Source: Saprospiraceae bacterium
GTDB lineage: Bacteria; Bacteroidota; Bacteroidia; Chitinophagales; Saprospiraceae
Length of the DNA stretch: 8,569 nt
Direction: 5' to 3'
Assembly: GCA_013361075.1 (NCBI GenBank)
Contig: JABWAJ010000221.1
Span: 1 to 8,569 of the forward strand
Below, piece after piece: positions 7,134-8,569 of this stretch. The notes beneath the pieces were generated by a model that had not been told where the DNA came from, ran no database searches, and worked only from the letters and a program-made list of their open reading frames with translations. Numbering within the stretch: the stretch's first letter is position 1; each line of letters opens with the position of its first letter. Both the position numbers and the translations under genes were made by a program.

Positions 7134-7165
7134 CTGCTTTTTCAAATCTTTCGCCCCTATTTTCG
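7134..7165 (+). promoter_or_regulatory. Candidate promoter for the second TPR/PD40 gene
   Basis: CTG at 7134-7136 and TATTTTCG at 7158-7165 lie 21 bases apart and match TTG / TAnnTTTG with one mismatch each. Transcription would begin about 20-25 bases before the ATG at 7195. The location just after a strong terminator and before a new gene supports it; sequence support alone is modest. Confidence 0.35.
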
Positions 7166-7194
7166 TTTACCTCGTGTTCTAAAAATCCTTTGGC

Positions 7195-8569
7195 ATGAAG
7201 TTTTCTCAATTTTGGGTTTGTCTCCTGTTTTTACTGACGGCTACTGCTGCCGCTGCACAAACCTTTACCACTGAAAAAACGACGTCCTCCAGAGCGCTGA
7301 AACACTATGAAAAAGCCTATGCGCTAAGCCGGGCTTCTCAATTACCGGAAGCGCTTGAATCGGTAAAAAAAAGCTTAGCCGCCGATTCAACTTTCATAGA
7401 TGCCGGGCTGTTACAGGCGGCCATTTTTTTTGATCTGGGTCGTTATTCCGATGCCGTTATCGCTTATGAAAAAGCACTGGCCCTGAACGCTGTCTATGAG
7501 CCCAATGCCTGGTACCAGCTGGCGATGACCACCCTGAAACTGGAGAATTACAGTGCTGCAGCCGGTCATTTTGAGCGCTACCTGAAATTGGAAACCAAAC
7601 CTTCCCCAACCCGAAATCGTGCTGAAAAATACAGGATGAATGCCCTCTTTGCGGCTGAAGCAATCAAACATCCCGTCCCATACCAGCCAACACCGCTGCC
7701 GGGTGACGTGAATACGCCCAACAACGAATCGCTGCCGGTTTTTACAGCTGATGGCAGCATGCTGGTTTATACGTTTATGAGTGGTGGTCGCGAAGACCTC
7801 TATGCCAGCCGTTTATTGGACAGCATCTGGCAGGCAGGCGAATCAATAGAAGCGGTCAATACCCCGCAGAACGAAGGCGCACAGGCCCTTTCCGCAGATG
7901 GAAAACTCCTGATCTTTACTGCCTGCAACCGTATGGGCGACATGGGCAGTTGCGACCTCCATTTTTCGGAGTGGCGCAACGGCACCTGGACGGCACCTGC
8001 TAACATGGGGAAGCCCATCAATACAGGTGCATGGGAGTCACAACCCTCGCTTTCTGCTGACGGGAAAACGCTCTATTTTGCCAGCGAACGAGCCGGAGGA
8101 AAAGGTGGTCGCGACCTTTGGGTCAGCAAGCGCCAAAGCTCCGGGCGATGGAGTGAGCCGGTTAATCTTGGCGATTCTCTCAATACCAAAGACAATGAGG
8201 CCTCTCCATTCATCCATCCGGACGGGCAAACCCTGTACTTTATGTCGGAAGGCCATCCAGGTATGGGAGGATACGACCTGTTTTTTTCCAGAAAAACTGC
8301 CGACGGTACCTGGTCGAAACCAAAAAATCTCGGGTACCCGATCAATACATCGGCCAATGAAGGTGCCCTGGTGGTGAGTTTAGACGGCCAAACCGCCTAT
8401 TTTTCCGGCGATAAGACGGATGGCAAGGGAGGGGTTGATTTGTATCGTTTCCCTCTTTATGCTGCTGCACAGCCGCTACCGGTTACTTACGCAAAAGCAA
8501 TGGTTTTTGATGAACAAACCAAAAAACCACTGCCCGGTGCACAGGTTGTGGTCACCGATTTGCAGCAGG
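7195..8569 (+). CDS. TPR / PD40 propeller envelope protein, PorE-like paralogue, right end cut off
   Basis: The frame is open for 458 codons from the ATG at 7195 to the window edge, with no stop. A signal peptide (about 1-21, hydrophobic 6-20, AAA before QTF) lacks a lipobox cysteine. TPR-like helices span about 33-132, including residues 66-99 and 105-133. Five PD40 propeller repeats follow: about 178-206, 227-257, 279-310, 334-366 and 387-417, with the usual ADG-x-x-L-x-F and GGKGGRDLW-type motifs. At about 432 a carboxypeptidase-regulatory-like domain begins (VFDEQTKKPLPGAQVVV) and is cut off. The order matches the leftward gene at 2008-3999, including the blade-2 motif FTACNR-x6-CD. By analogy an OmpA C-terminal domain may follow beyond the window, but this is unseen. 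Likely a periplasmic or outer-membrane scaffold; a type IX secretion role is possible, not shown. Confidence 0.92.
   Translation, partial: MKFSQFWVCLLFLLTATAAAAQTFTTEKTTSSRALKHYEKAYALSRASQLPEALESVKKSLAADSTFIDAGLLQAAIFFDLGRYSDAVIAYEKALALNAVYEPNAWYQLAMTTLKLENYSAAAGHFERYLKLETKPSPTRNRAEKYRMNALFAAEAIKHPVPYQPTPLPGDVNTPNNESLPVFTADGSMLVYTFMSGGREDLYASRLLDSIWQAGESIEAVNTPQNEGAQALSADGKLLIFTACNRMGDMGSCDLHFSEWRNGTWTAPANMGKPINTGAWESQPSLSADGKTLYFASERAGGKGGRDLWVSKRQSSGRWSEPVNLGDSLNTKDNEASPFIHPDGQTLYFMSEGHPGMGGYDLFFSRKTADGTWSKPKNLGYPINTSANEGALVVSLDGQTAYFSGDKTDGKGGVDLYRFPLYAAAQPLPVTYAKAMVFDEQTKKPLPGAQVVVTDLQQ

Overview
The window looks like chromosome from a Bacteroidota bacterium, most likely a Saprospiria-type relative (inference). 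The signs are two TPR / PD40-propeller envelope proteins of the PorE-like type, a Haem_bd plus HTTM pair typical of that phylum, moderate GC, almost no Shine-Dalgarno sequences, and promoter-like TAnnTTTG elements. I see no tRNA, rRNA, CRISPR array, insertion sequence or phage gene.

Layout. Bases 1-151 hold nothing I recognise. Three genes read leftward (152-3999): an OmpA-family TPR/PD40 protein, then after a 27-base gap a small c-type haem protein, whose stop codon overlaps by one base the start of an HTTM (vitamin K-dependent gamma-carboxylase-like) membrane protein. A divergent intergenic region (4000-4333) leads to a rightward orphan radical SAM/SPASM enzyme (4334-5359). A 564-base gap (5360-5923) follows. 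It holds AT-rich inverted repeats, a weak terminator candidate, a good Bacteroidota-type promoter and a GC-rich foldable stretch, and it ends at a cytoplasmic TPR protein (5924-6943). A strong intrinsic terminator (7035-7077) closes that unit. The last gene (7195 to the window end) is a long, uninterrupted, right-truncated second TPR/PD40 protein, paralogous to the one at 2008-3999.

How the genes relate. The two TPR/PD40 proteins are probably periplasmic or outer-membrane scaffolds; the complete one ends in a peptidoglycan-binding OmpA domain. The haem protein and HTTM protein are translationally coupled and probably act together at the membrane, plausibly in a redox or quinol-linked modification, though this is not demonstrated. 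The radical SAM enzyme and the cytoplasmic TPR protein have no evident functional partners here. The least explained parts are the roughly 330-base structured leader before the TPR gene and the function of the HTTM/haem pair.
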